Origin: Qipengyuania profundimaris
Lineage (GTDB): Bacteria; Pseudomonadota; Alphaproteobacteria; Sphingomonadales; Sphingomonadaceae
Assembly: GCF_030717945.1 (NCBI RefSeq)
Contig: NZ_JAVAIM010000001.1
Span: 1,549,131 to 1,613,130, forward strand
Reading direction: 5' to 3'
Length of the DNA stretch: 64,000 nucleotides
Shown here: positions 44,393 to 52,005 of the stretch, piece after piece
How the letters are laid out: each line of letters opens with the position of its first letter
Numbering within the stretch: the first letter of the stretch is position 1
Notes under the pieces: model-generated
What the model was told of the DNA's origin: nothing
Database searches by the model: none
What the model saw: only the letters and a program-made list of their open reading frames with translations
Position numbers and translations under genes: made by a program

Positions 44393-45592
44393 TCAGGCTG
44401 CGACGCGGACCTGATTGCGACCGCCGGTCTTGGCTTCGTAGAGCGCTTCGTCGGCGCGGGCCATGATATGGTCGATGTCGTCGTCGGACTGGAATTCGGC
44501 TACGCCCACGCTGATCGTGAACGGGATAATCGCGTCGCCATGGCGCACCGGTTTGCCGTCGATGGCGAGGCGCAAGCGCTCGCAGACAGTCTTCGCCCCC
44601 TCGATATCTGCCTTGGGCAAGATGATTGCGAATTCCTCTCCGCCGATCCGGCCCACGAAATCGCGCGTTCGTAGGGAGTCGTCGGCGCGGACCCCGACTT
44701 CGCGAATAACCTCGTCTCCGGCCGGATGACCGAAACGATCGTTGATCCGCTTGAAGTGATCGATATCGAAAATCGCGACACATAACTTTCGGGAAGGATC
44801 GTTTGCTGCACGCTCGAGCGCTCGACCTAGCGCTTCCATAAAACTACGCCGGTTTGGCAGTCCGGTCAGCGCATCGGTCGCGGCGAACCGTTGAAGTTCA
44901 CGGCGCGCTTGCGCTTCGGCGTCGACGGCCCGGCGGATGTAGAACGTGGCAACCGTTGCCAGGATCAGCAAAAGGGCGCCGATCCCGGTCAGCCCGTATT
45001 GATAGAGTTCATTCTCGCGTGCTCGGCGCTGGGCGAGGGAGGTCTGTTCACGCAGCAACTCGCGCTCGGCACGTTCGATCTCCGAGAGGCCAGCAAGTAT
45101 CGCCTCGATCGCCCGTCGATCGGCACCTTGGCGGATATAAAAGATCGCTTCGGCGTTCCGGCCGGTCTCTTGCTGTTCGATCATGGCAGAAAATACGGCG
45201 TTTAGGCGTTCGAACTGCTCTTCCATGGCTGCAAGGCGCCTGGTCTGCGCAGGGTTGTTTGCGATGAGTTGCGCCAATCGCGTCCGCGCATCCTGCGCAT
45301 CTCTCACGCCAGTACGATATGGCTGCAGGAACAGCGGATCGTCGGTCAGCAAATAGCCGCGCTCGCCGCGTATCTGCTGCAAGGCGGCGGTGCGGAGCCG
45401 GTCGGTTTCGAGCAGCACTTCCAGGGTTTGCGTCTGGCGGGCTTCGTTGGCCGAACGCTCACTGGCCGAACGCTGGGCGCTCCAGCTTGCTCCTGCCAAT
45501 AGCAGGGCGAGGATGGCAACGCATCCGATGAGGAAATAAGCGCGCCAGTCCGATCCGCGCGATCGCCGCGCGAAATGCCTGATCAGCCACAT
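44393..45592 (-). CDS. membrane diguanylate cyclase with CHASE3-like sensor domain
   Basis: The 399-aa protein has two membrane helices (about residues 19-38 and 198-218) flanking a helical periplasmic domain with ERGYLLTDDP, typical of CHASE3-like sensors. The C-terminal GGDEF domain has an active GGEEF site at residues 317-321 and an intact inhibitory I-site RTRD at 308-311, so it should make c-di-GMP with product feedback. FDIDHFKRINDRFGH is the metal and substrate segment. Start ATG at 45590-45592. It is the first gene of a possible run with the phosphatase and kinases. Confidence 0.92.
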   Translation of the reverse strand: MWLIRHFARRSRGSDWRAYFLIGCVAILALLLAGASWSAQRSASERSANEARQTQTLEVLLETDRLRTAALQQIRGERGYLLTDDPLFLQPYRTGVRDAQDARTRLAQLIANNPAQTRRLAAMEEQFERLNAVFSAMIEQQETGRNAEAIFYIRQGADRRAIEAILAGLSEIERAERELLREQTSLAQRRARENELYQYGLTGIGALLLILATVATFYIRRAVDAEAQARRELQRFAATDALTGLPNRRSFMEALGRALERAANDPSRKLCVAIFDIDHFKRINDRFGHPAGDEVIREVGVRADDSLRTRDFVGRIGGEEFAIILPKADIEGAKTVCERLRLAIDGKPVRHGDAIIPFTISVGVAEFQSDDDIDHIMARADEALYEAKTGGRNQVRVAA

Positions 45593-45686
45593 GATCGGTG
45601 AGCCCCACTCATCCGCGGAGCCCTAGCGACTAGAGGGTTAACGAGGCGATAAGCACGGCATGCGAAATCGCCCGTTTGCCAGCCCT

Positions 45687-45815
45687 TCAGGTGACGCGGT
45701 CTCCGGCGTCTGCAACCGATTGGATGTCCTGGCCAAGCCCGCGCACCGTATTGCAGGCCGATAAAGACATCGCACCTGCGGCGACCAGGGCGACTACGGC
45801 GAATTTGCGAAGCAT
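45687..45815 (-). CDS. entericidin-family small lipoprotein
   Basis: The 42-aa product MLRKFAVVALVAAGAMSLSA followed by Cys21 is a lipoprotein signal with lipobox LSAC. The short mature part NTVRGLGQDIQSVADAGD is the entericidin A/B signature. Entericidins are envelope lipoproteins linked to stationary-phase lysis or stress, described as toxin/antidote pairs in Escherichia coli; here only one copy is present. It stands alone between the diguanylate cyclase gene and tRNA-Pro. Confidence 0.9.
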   Translation of the reverse strand: MLRKFAVVALVAAGAMSLSACNTVRGLGQDIQSVADAGDRVT

Positions 45816-45900
45816 CTCGAAGACATCCTTTGCTCTGACGCCCTCGGGCGCGGTCCACCGCGTCGTTACGCAGAATGGGTTGATCGGCGATGAACGAAAT

Positions 45901-45977
45901 TGGTCGGGGAGAGAGGATTCGAACCTCCGGCCCCTGCCTCCCGAAGACAGTGCTCTACCAGGCTGAGCTACTCCCCG
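45901..45977 (-). tRNA. tRNA-Pro (anticodon CGG)
   Basis: The 77-base gene folds as a cloverleaf on the minus strand: acceptor CGGGGAG with CTCCCCG, anticodon loop TTCGGGA carrying CGG, T arm containing GGTTCGAATCC, discriminator A and encoded CCA. Confidence 0.95.
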
Positions 45978-46019
45978 ACCGGATGCGTGGCGGGGCGGAC
46001 CCCGCGAGGCAGAGGCGGC

Positions 46020-46048
46020 CCTATAGGTGTGGATTGCCGCACGTGCAA
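46020..46048 (-). promoter_or_regulatory. sigma-70-type promoter of tRNA-Pro
   Basis: On the minus strand TTGCAC at 46043-46048 and TATAGG at 46020-46025 are exactly 17 bases apart. Transcription would start near 46013, leaving a leader of about 36 bases before the tRNA. Confidence 0.6.
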
Positions 46049-46086
46049 GCGGGCATTTGGCCGATTTTCGGGATAGAGCCGGTGGT

Positions 46087-47013
46087 GTGGAAAACGCACA
46101 TTACGAACAGCAATATCTCGACCTGATGCAGCGCATCTGGCGCGAAGGCGACGAGCGGCGCGATCGCACGGGTATCGGCACGCGATCGGTCTTTGGCGCG
46201 AGTCTGCGATTCGACATGGCGGATGGAGCGATGCCGCTGCTGACCACCAAGCGGGTCTACTGGAAAACGGCCACCCGCGAGATGCTGTGGTTCCTCACCG
46301 GCGACACCAATATCCGCCCGCTCGTGCTGCAAGGCGTCAAGATCTGGAACGAGTGGCCCCATGCGCGCTACGTCAAGGAGGCCGGCGAGGACATCGCGCT
46401 CGACGAGTTCGTGCAGCGGATTGCCGAGGACGAGACTTTTGCGCAGCGCTGGGGCGATCTTGGTCCGGTCTATGGCAAGCAATGGGTCGACTGGCCGACC
46501 TATCGCTATCGCAAGGACGGGCTGTTCGAGCCGGGTGAGGGCATCAACCAGGTTGCCGAAGTGGTCGAATCGCTCCGCAGCAACCCCGGCAGCAGGCGCC
46601 ACATCATCGAGGGCTGGAACGTCGCGGAGCTCGACCGGATGGCTTTGCCGCCGTGCCACAAGACCTACCAGTTCCATGTCGCGGGCGACCGGCTGAATTG
46701 CCTGCTCTACCAGCGCAGCTGCGATGTCGCGCTCGGCTTGCCGTTCAACCTGTGGTCGGCAGCGCTGCTGGCGCGCATGATCGCCCAGCAGGTCGATCTC
46801 GAACCGGGTGAGCTGGTATGGATGGGCGGCGATACGCACCTCTATCTCAATCACCAGCACCTGATCGAGGAGCAGCTCTCGCGGGAACCTCGCGGGCATC
46901 CGACGCTTGCCATAAAGCGGCGTCCGCCGACGATCTTCGACTATCGCATTGAGGATTTCGAGGTTCGCGACTACACGCCGCAAGGGCCCATCAAGGCGCC
47001 CGTCGCCGTGTGA
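46087..47013 (+). CDS. thyA: thymidylate synthase
   Basis: The 308-aa enzyme methylates dUMP to dTMP using methylene-tetrahydrofolate. The catalytic Cys190 is in LPPCHKTYQF, with WNVAELDRMAL before it, YQRSCDVALGLPFN after it, and the folate/dUMP segment DTHLYLNHQ near residue 257. It carries the roughly 50-residue insertion seen in Lactobacillus-type enzymes. I choose the GTG at 46087 (product MENAHYEQQYLDLMQ); the longer frame runs through the promoter of tRNA-Pro. Confidence 0.95.
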   Translation: MENAHYEQQYLDLMQRIWREGDERRDRTGIGTRSVFGASLRFDMADGAMPLLTTKRVYWKTATREMLWFLTGDTNIRPLVLQGVKIWNEWPHARYVKEAGEDIALDEFVQRIAEDETFAQRWGDLGPVYGKQWVDWPTYRYRKDGLFEPGEGINQVAEVVESLRSNPGSRRHIIEGWNVAELDRMALPPCHKTYQFHVAGDRLNCLLYQRSCDVALGLPFNLWSAALLARMIAQQVDLEPGELVWMGGDTHLYLNHQHLIEEQLSREPRGHPTLAIKRRPPTIFDYRIEDFEVRDYTPQGPIKAPVAV

Positions 47014-47037
47014 TCCGGACCGAGCGGTCTGCATCCC

Positions 47038-47066
47038 TTGACCGTTTCGCGCGCGTGAAATAATAT
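47038..47066 (+). promoter_or_regulatory. sigma-70-type promoter of the bkd operon
   Basis: TTGACC at 47038-47043 and TAATAT at 47061-47066 are 17 bases apart, both close to consensus. Transcription would start about 30 bases before the bkdA1 ATG. GGGAGAG before that ATG is the ribosome-binding site. Confidence 0.65.
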
Positions 47067-47104
47067 AACGCCTGCGCGTAAGATTGCGTCTGGGAGAGTT
47101 TTCT

Positions 47105-48418
47105 ATGGCCGACAGGCCCACCGGAGCCGGACAGGGCGATAATCGTCCCAAGCTGTCGCTCCACGTACCCGAACCCAAGTTCCGGCCCGGCGACGCGGTC
47201 GATTTCTCGCATTTGCAGGTGCCCGAGGCCGGCACGGCGATACGTCCCGACGAAACCTGCGACCCGAAGGACATGCACGAGCTCGCCTACGGTCTCGTCC
47301 GTGTGCTGGGCGAGGATAACAAGGCGCACGGTGCCTGGGATCCGAAACTCGATCCCGAAACCCTGCGCAAGATGCTGGGCCATATGGCCATGACCCGGGC
47401 CTTCGACGAGCGCATGTTTCGCGGGCAGCGGCAGGGCAAGACCAGCTTCTACATGAAATGCACCGGCGAAGAGGCCACCAGCGTGTCTGCCTCCATGGCA
47501 CTGGCGGCGGACGACATGGTCTTCCCGAGCTATCGCCAGCAGGGCATCCTGATCCAGCGCGGCTATCCGATGATCGAGATGATCAACCAGATCTACTCGA
47601 ACAAGGGCGACAAGCTGAAGGGCCGCCAGCTGCCGATCATGTATTCGAGCCGCGAGCACAGCTTCTTCACCATAAGCGGCAATCTCGCCACGCAGACTCC
47701 GCAGGCCGTGGGGTGGGCGATGGCAAGCGCGATCAAGGGCGACAGCCGGATTGCCGCAACCTGGGTGGGCGAGGGCAGCACGGCGGAGGGCGATTTCCAC
47801 TCGGCCTGCACCTTCGCGACCGTCTACAATGCGCCGGTCATTCTCAACGTCATCAACAATCAGTGGGCGATTAGCAGCTTCAGCGGCTTTGCCGGAGCCG
47901 AGCGCACCACATTCGCAGCACGCGCGCTAGGGTATGGCCTTGCCGGTCTGCGCGTCGATGGCAACGATGCGCTGGCCTGCTATGCCGCCGAGCAGTGGGC
48001 GGCCAACCGTGCCCGCGCCAATGCTGGCCCCACCCTGATCGAATTCTTCACGTATCGCGCGGAAGGCCATTCTACCTCCGACGATCCGACCGGCTATCGC
48101 AGCGCGCAGGAACGCACCGAATGGCCCCTCGGCGATCCGGTTACGCGTCTCAAGGATCACCTCGTCGCGCTCGGAGAGTGGGACGAGGAGCGGCAGGAGA
48201 AGATGGACCTCGAAGCGGCCGAGCACGTCAAGAAAACGACGAAGGAAGCCGAAGCCAACGGCATCCTCGGCCATGGCCTCCATCACCCGTTCCGGACCAT
48301 GTTCGAGGATGTGTTCGAAGAGCTGCCCTGGCATCTCAAGGAGCAGGCCGAACAGGCGATCCACGAGCGCGAGACCAAATTCCCCGAAGGGCTCCCGAAC
48401 GGAGGGAAGGGCGCATGA
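47105..48418 (+). CDS. bkdA1: branched-chain 2-oxoacid dehydrogenase E1 alpha subunit
   Basis: The 437-aa thiamine-diphosphate enzyme decarboxylates the 2-oxoacids derived from Val, Leu and Ile. The TPP/Mg motif reads GEGSTAEGDFHSACTFA near residue 222 and NNQWAIS follows. MYSSREHSFF and the conserved loop TYRAEGHSTSDDPTGYR fit the branched-chain family rather than pyruvate dehydrogenase, as does the long N-terminal extension. It overlaps the beta gene by 4 bases (ATGA). Confidence 0.93.
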   Translation: MADRPTGAGQGDNRPKLSLHVPEPKFRPGDAVDFSHLQVPEAGTAIRPDETCDPKDMHELAYGLVRVLGEDNKAHGAWDPKLDPETLRKMLGHMAMTRAFDERMFRGQRQGKTSFYMKCTGEEATSVSASMALAADDMVFPSYRQQGILIQRGYPMIEMINQIYSNKGDKLKGRQLPIMYSSREHSFFTISGNLATQTPQAVGWAMASAIKGDSRIAATWVGEGSTAEGDFHSACTFATVYNAPVILNVINNQWAISSFSGFAGAERTTFAARALGYGLAGLRVDGNDALACYAAEQWAANRARANAGPTLIEFFTYRAEGHSTSDDPTGYRSAQERTEWPLGDPVTRLKDHLVALGEWDEERQEKMDLEAAEHVKKTTKEAEANGILGHGLHHPFRTMFEDVFEELPWHLKEQAEQAIHERETKFPEGLPNGGKGA

Positions 48419-49476
48419 GCGAGACGCAGACCAAGGACGCGCCCGAAAAGGAGCAGGACGTGGAGCGCCGCCTGAACATGATCGAGGCGATCAACGACGC
48501 CCTCGATGTGTCGATGGCAAAGGATCCCGACGTCGTCGTGATGGGGGAAGACGTCGGCTATTTCGGCGGGGTCTTCCGCTGCACCGCGGGCCTGCAGGAC
48601 AAATATGGCAAGACCCGCGTCTTCGACACGCCGATCTCCGAATGCGGCATCATTGCAGTGGCGGTGGGCATGGGTGCCTATGGCTTGCGACCGGTGCCGG
48701 AAATCCAGTTTGCCGACTATATCTATCCCGGCCTCGACCAACTGATCTCCGAGGCGGCGCGGCTGCGCTATCGCTCGGCGGGCGAATATATTGCGCCGAT
48801 GACCGTTCGCTCGCCGTTCGGCGGAGGTATTTTCGGTGGGCAGACGCATAGCCAGAGCCCAGAGGCGATCTTCACCCATGTTTCGGGCCTCAAGACGGTG
48901 ATCCCGTCAACGCCCTATGACGCCAAAGGCCTGCTGATTAGCGCGATCGAAGACAACGACCCAGTCATCTTCTTCGAGCCAAAGCGCATCTATAACGGGC
49001 CGTTCTCCGGCTATTACGACAAGCCCGCGCAGCCGTGGAAGCGGTTCGACGAAAGCGTCGTGCCGGAAGGGCACTACAGCATCCCGCTCGGCAAAGCGCG
49101 GCGCGTGACAGAAGGCGATCGCGTCACGATCCTCGCCTATGGCACCATGGTCCATGTGGTCGAAGAGGTGTGCAAGCAAAAAGGCGTCGAAGCCGACATT
49201 CTCGACCTGCGCACGCTTGTCCCGCTGGACATCGAGGCGATCGAGGCATCGGTCGAGCGCACCGGGCGCTGCTTGATCGTTCACGAGGCAACGCGCACCA
49301 GCGGGTTCGGCGCGGAACTTTCCGCGTTGGTTACCGAACGGTGTTTCTATCACCTCGAAGCGCCGGTCGAGCGTGTGACCGGCTTCGACACACCTTATCC
49401 CCACAGCCTCGAATGGGCGTATTTCCCGGGTCCGATCCGTATCGGCGAGGCCCTCGACAAGATTCTGGCGGAGTAA
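48415..49476 (+). CDS. bkdA2: branched-chain 2-oxoacid dehydrogenase E1 beta subunit
   Basis: The 353-aa beta subunit forms the alpha2-beta2 E1 tetramer. After a charged 18-residue leader it shows NMIEAINDALD, VMGEDVGYFGGVFR, DTPISECGIIAVAVGMG and the aromatic PEIQFADYIYPGLDQ, all typical of BkdA2/BCKDHB. Glu in GEDV contacts TPP. The ATG overlaps the alpha stop, so equal translation of both chains is likely. E2 follows after 5 bases. Confidence 0.94.
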   Translation: MSETQTKDAPEKEQDVERRLNMIEAINDALDVSMAKDPDVVVMGEDVGYFGGVFRCTAGLQDKYGKTRVFDTPISECGIIAVAVGMGAYGLRPVPEIQFADYIYPGLDQLISEAARLRYRSAGEYIAPMTVRSPFGGGIFGGQTHSQSPEAIFTHVSGLKTVIPSTPYDAKGLLISAIEDNDPVIFFEPKRIYNGPFSGYYDKPAQPWKRFDESVVPEGHYSIPLGKARRVTEGDRVTILAYGTMVHVVEEVCKQKGVEADILDLRTLVPLDIEAIEASVERTGRCLIVHEATRTSGFGAELSALVTERCFYHLEAPVERVTGFDTPYPHSLEWAYFPGPIRIGEALDKILAE

Positions 49477-49481
49477 CCGCA

Positions 49482-50795
49482 ATGGCGAAGTTCACATTCA
49501 ATATGCCCGACATCGGCGAAGGCATCGCCGAAGCGGAAATCGTGCAATGGCACAAGCAGGTCGGCGACACGGTCCAGGAAGACGAGGAATTCGTCGACAT
49601 GATGACCGACAAGGCGACCGTGCCGATGGAAAGCCCGGTCAACGGCAAGATCCTCGAAATCGCCGGCGGCGAGGGCGACATGGTCTCGATCGGCTCGATG
49701 TTGGTTGTGATCGACGTCGAGGGCGAAGTGCCCGACGAGGTCGCCGAGGAAAACGACGCGGCCGCTGAGGCCACGCCCGCACCTGCGCCGAAGGACGAAG
49801 AGGTCGAAGAGCGGATCGAGGTCGAGAATCCGGACCCCTCCGATGCCGACGATGCTATGGCGGCCGATCCGAGCCCGCCGCCTGCTCCGTCGCCGACACC
49901 CGCTCCGAAACCGGAGGCTAAAGCGGATACGAAGGTCCTCGCCACCCCCGCCGTGCGCAAGCGCGCCAAGGATCTCGGCGTCGATCTGGCGCAGGTGAAG
50001 CCTGCCGAGGACGGCCGGGTCCGCCACGGTGATCTCGACCAGTTCTTGTCCTACAACTCGGGCTATGGCTCGGCTGCGCCCACGCGCGAGGACGAGGAAA
50101 AGAAGGTCATCGGCATGCGCCGTCGCATTGCCGAGAATATGGCCGCATCGAAGCGCAACATCCCGCACTTCTCTTACGTTGAAGAGGTCGACGTTACGGA
50201 CCTCGAGGAATTGCGCGCCCAGCTCAACGCCAATCGCGGCGACAAGCCGAAGCTGACCATCCTGCCGATGCTGATTACCGCGATCTGCAAGACGCTGCCC
50301 GACTTCCCGATGATCAATGCGCGCTATGACGACGAGGCCGGCGTGGTCACGCGTTACGGCGCCGTACACATGGGCATGGCGGCCCAGACCGATGCGGGTC
50401 TGATGGTGCCGGTCATCAAGAATGCGCAGGCGCAGAACCTGTGGCAGCTCGCAAACGAGATTTCCCGCCTCGCCGATGCAGCACGGAACGGAACTGCCAA
50501 GTCGGAAGAGATGCAGGGCGGCACGCTGACCGTAACCTCGCTTGGCCCGCTGGGCGGTGTCGCGACGACGCCGGTCATCAACCGCCCGGAAGTGGCGATC
50601 ATTGGTCCGAACCGGATCATCGAGCGGCCGATGTACGTCATCGGCAGCGATGGCGCGGAGCGGATCGAGAAGCGCAAGCTGATGAACATTTCGATCAGCT
50701 GCGACCATCGCGTCGTCGATGGCTGGGATGCAGCGAGTTTCGTGCAGGCGCTGAAGAAATTGCTGGAAGCGCCGGCCCTGATCCTCGTCAGCTAA
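49482..50795 (+). CDS. bkdB: branched-chain 2-oxoacid dehydrogenase E2 (lipoamide acyltransferase)
   Basis: The 437-aa E2 core has one lipoyl domain (residues 1-77, lipoylated Lys44 in MTDKATVPM), a Pro/Ala/Glu-rich linker, a peripheral-subunit-binding domain near residues 148-185 (TPAVRKRAKDLGVDL), and a C-terminal catalytic domain with His409 and Asp413 in DHRVVDGWDA. It moves the acyl group to CoA. No E3 (lipoamide dehydrogenase) gene follows, so E3 must be shared with another complex. Confidence 0.95.
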   Translation: MAKFTFNMPDIGEGIAEAEIVQWHKQVGDTVQEDEEFVDMMTDKATVPMESPVNGKILEIAGGEGDMVSIGSMLVVIDVEGEVPDEVAEENDAAAEATPAPAPKDEEVEERIEVENPDPSDADDAMAADPSPPPAPSPTPAPKPEAKADTKVLATPAVRKRAKDLGVDLAQVKPAEDGRVRHGDLDQFLSYNSGYGSAAPTREDEEKKVIGMRRRIAENMAASKRNIPHFSYVEEVDVTDLEELRAQLNANRGDKPKLTILPMLITAICKTLPDFPMINARYDDEAGVVTRYGAVHMGMAAQTDAGLMVPVIKNAQAQNLWQLANEISRLADAARNGTAKSEEMQGGTLTVTSLGPLGGVATTPVINRPEVAIIGPNRIIERPMYVIGSDGAERIEKRKLMNISISCDHRVVDGWDAASFVQALKKLLEAPALILVS

Positions 50796-50807
50796 ACGCG
50801 CTGCGCC

Positions 50808-50924
50808 TCACGGCGTCGTAACGGGTGGGTACGCCTGCGTCTGGATATCCAGCGCCGATTGCGCTGCCAGCGCCCCGCCTGCGAGCATGGTGAGCGACAC
50901 GACCAGAAAAGCTGTTCTCAGCAT
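50808..50924 (-). CDS. 38-aa putative exported peptide
   Basis: A short minus-strand frame encodes MLRTAFLVVSLTMLAGGALA, a near-ideal Sec signal peptide with cleavage predicted after ALA (residue 20). The mature peptide would be only 18 residues, AQSALDIQTQAYPPVTTP. GGGGG lies a few bases before the ATG. It is in the gap between bkdB and tRNA-Asp, opposite to both. The family is unknown and chance occurrence cannot be excluded. Confidence 0.45.
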   Translation of the reverse strand: MLRTAFLVVSLTMLAGGALAAQSALDIQTQAYPPVTTP

Positions 50925-51050
50925 TGCGAGCCCCCGTTCCCCACGCGGATTGCGATGGGTTCGATGGTCGCTGCGTTGGGTTAATATCGGGTAAAAACCG
51001 GTCGCTTCCGGGATTGGCGAAAAAAGCTCAAAAAAGCGTGGCGATCTGCA

Positions 51051-51079
51051 TTGACAGGAATCGGAGCCTGCCCTAACTG
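51051..51079 (+). promoter_or_regulatory. sigma-70-type promoter of tRNA-Asp
   Basis: A perfect TTGACA at 51051-51056 and TAACTG at 51074-51079 are 17 bases apart; the tRNA begins 21 bases after the -10 element. Confidence 0.7.
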
Positions 51080-51099
51080 CGCGGCTCCCAAGTGGCTAC

Positions 51100-51176
51100 G
51101 CGGGTGTAGCTCAGTTGGTTAGAGTGTCGGCCTGTCACGCCGAAGGTCGCGGGTTCGAGTCCCGTCACTCGCGCCA
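51100..51176 (+). tRNA. tRNA-Asp (anticodon GTC)
   Basis: The 77-base gene has acceptor GCGGGTG pairing with CACTCGC (one G-U), anticodon loop CTGTCAC carrying GTC, T arm containing GGTTCGAGTCC and encoded CCA. Confidence 0.97.
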
Positions 51177-51189
51177 CTTGGGGATTTCC

Positions 51190-51972
51190 TTACGATTGAT
51201 GGCTCTTGCAGTAATAGGCGGTTCGCCCGCCTACCTTGGCCGTCGCGATCTCACCTCCGCAGCGTCGACATTCTGCGCCCTTGTCGCGGTGGCGGATCAG
51301 CCATTTGCGCGGCAGCTGCGAATAATGTGCTTCGGTATCGACGACACCTTGCAGGATACGGCGCATCGCGGTGTGCATCGCGCCTAGCGTTGCATCATCG
51401 AGCGTATTGGCGCTGGTCTCCGGGTTGATCTCGGTCTGGAATAGGATCTCGTCGGACCAGAGGTTTCCGATCCCGGCCATCCGCTCCTGTTTCATCAGCG
51501 CCGATTTGATCGCGCTGCGCGTGCTGCCGAGTGCTTCGACGAAATCGGCCTTGTCGATGTCGAGCGCATCGGGGCCGAGCTTTTGGCTCTCGATGTAACT
51601 GTCTACGTCGTCGATAATGCGGACATGGCCAAGCTTGCGCGGGCAGCGAAAGGCGAGCCGGCGGTCGCCTTCGAAGATTATCAGCAGCTTGGTGTATTCG
51701 GGCACCTCCTCCGACGCATCGAATGCCACGAGTTTGCCGGTCATGCCCAGATGCACGGCAATCCAGGGACCGGTCTTCGATCCGGCAAAGATGTTCTTTC
51801 CGTGCCGCCTGGTCTGCGTGAGCTGGTGGCCGACCAGCCGCTGGCGCGCATTGTCGCCGGGCAGCTCTATGTAATCGGTGTCGCTTCCAAGCTCGACCGC
51901 CTCGATGGTGCGGTTGAGACACTCGCGCTCGAGGGTCAGGCGTTGCGCTTCGTTTTCGGGTAGCTCCGGCAT
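51190..51972 (-). CDS. Fpg/Nei-family DNA glycosylase with C3H zinc finger
   Basis: The 260-aa base-excision repair glycosylase/AP lyase starts MPELPENE, with the catalytic Pro2 and Glu3 (Pro2 is the Schiff-base N-terminus after Met removal). RRHGKNIF near residue 57 carries the conserved Lys, and AGIGNLWSDEIL is the helix-two-turn-helix. The C-terminal zinc finger is Cys235, Cys238, Cys255 and His258, whereas standard MutM has four Cys. It is probably an Fpg-like enzyme acting on oxidised purines, but the variant finger and the PEN replacing PEV leave a Nei-like specificity open. Confidence 0.88.
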   Translation of the reverse strand: MPELPENEAQRLTLERECLNRTIEAVELGSDTDYIELPGDNARQRLVGHQLTQTRRHGKNIFAGSKTGPWIAVHLGMTGKLVAFDASEEVPEYTKLLIIFEGDRRLAFRCPRKLGHVRIIDDVDSYIESQKLGPDALDIDKADFVEALGSTRSAIKSALMKQERMAGIGNLWSDEILFQTEINPETSANTLDDATLGAMHTAMRRILQGVVDTEAHYSQLPRKWLIRHRDKGAECRRCGGEIATAKVGGRTAYYCKSHQS

Positions 51973-52005
51973 GGCAAACGAACGAAGGCCGGGGGTCGCT
52001 GTTCC

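Noticed and set aside
50796-51099. Lipoamide dehydrogenase (E3) after bkdB
   Set aside because: The segment to the tRNA is far too short; only a 38-codon minus frame and a tRNA promoter are present.
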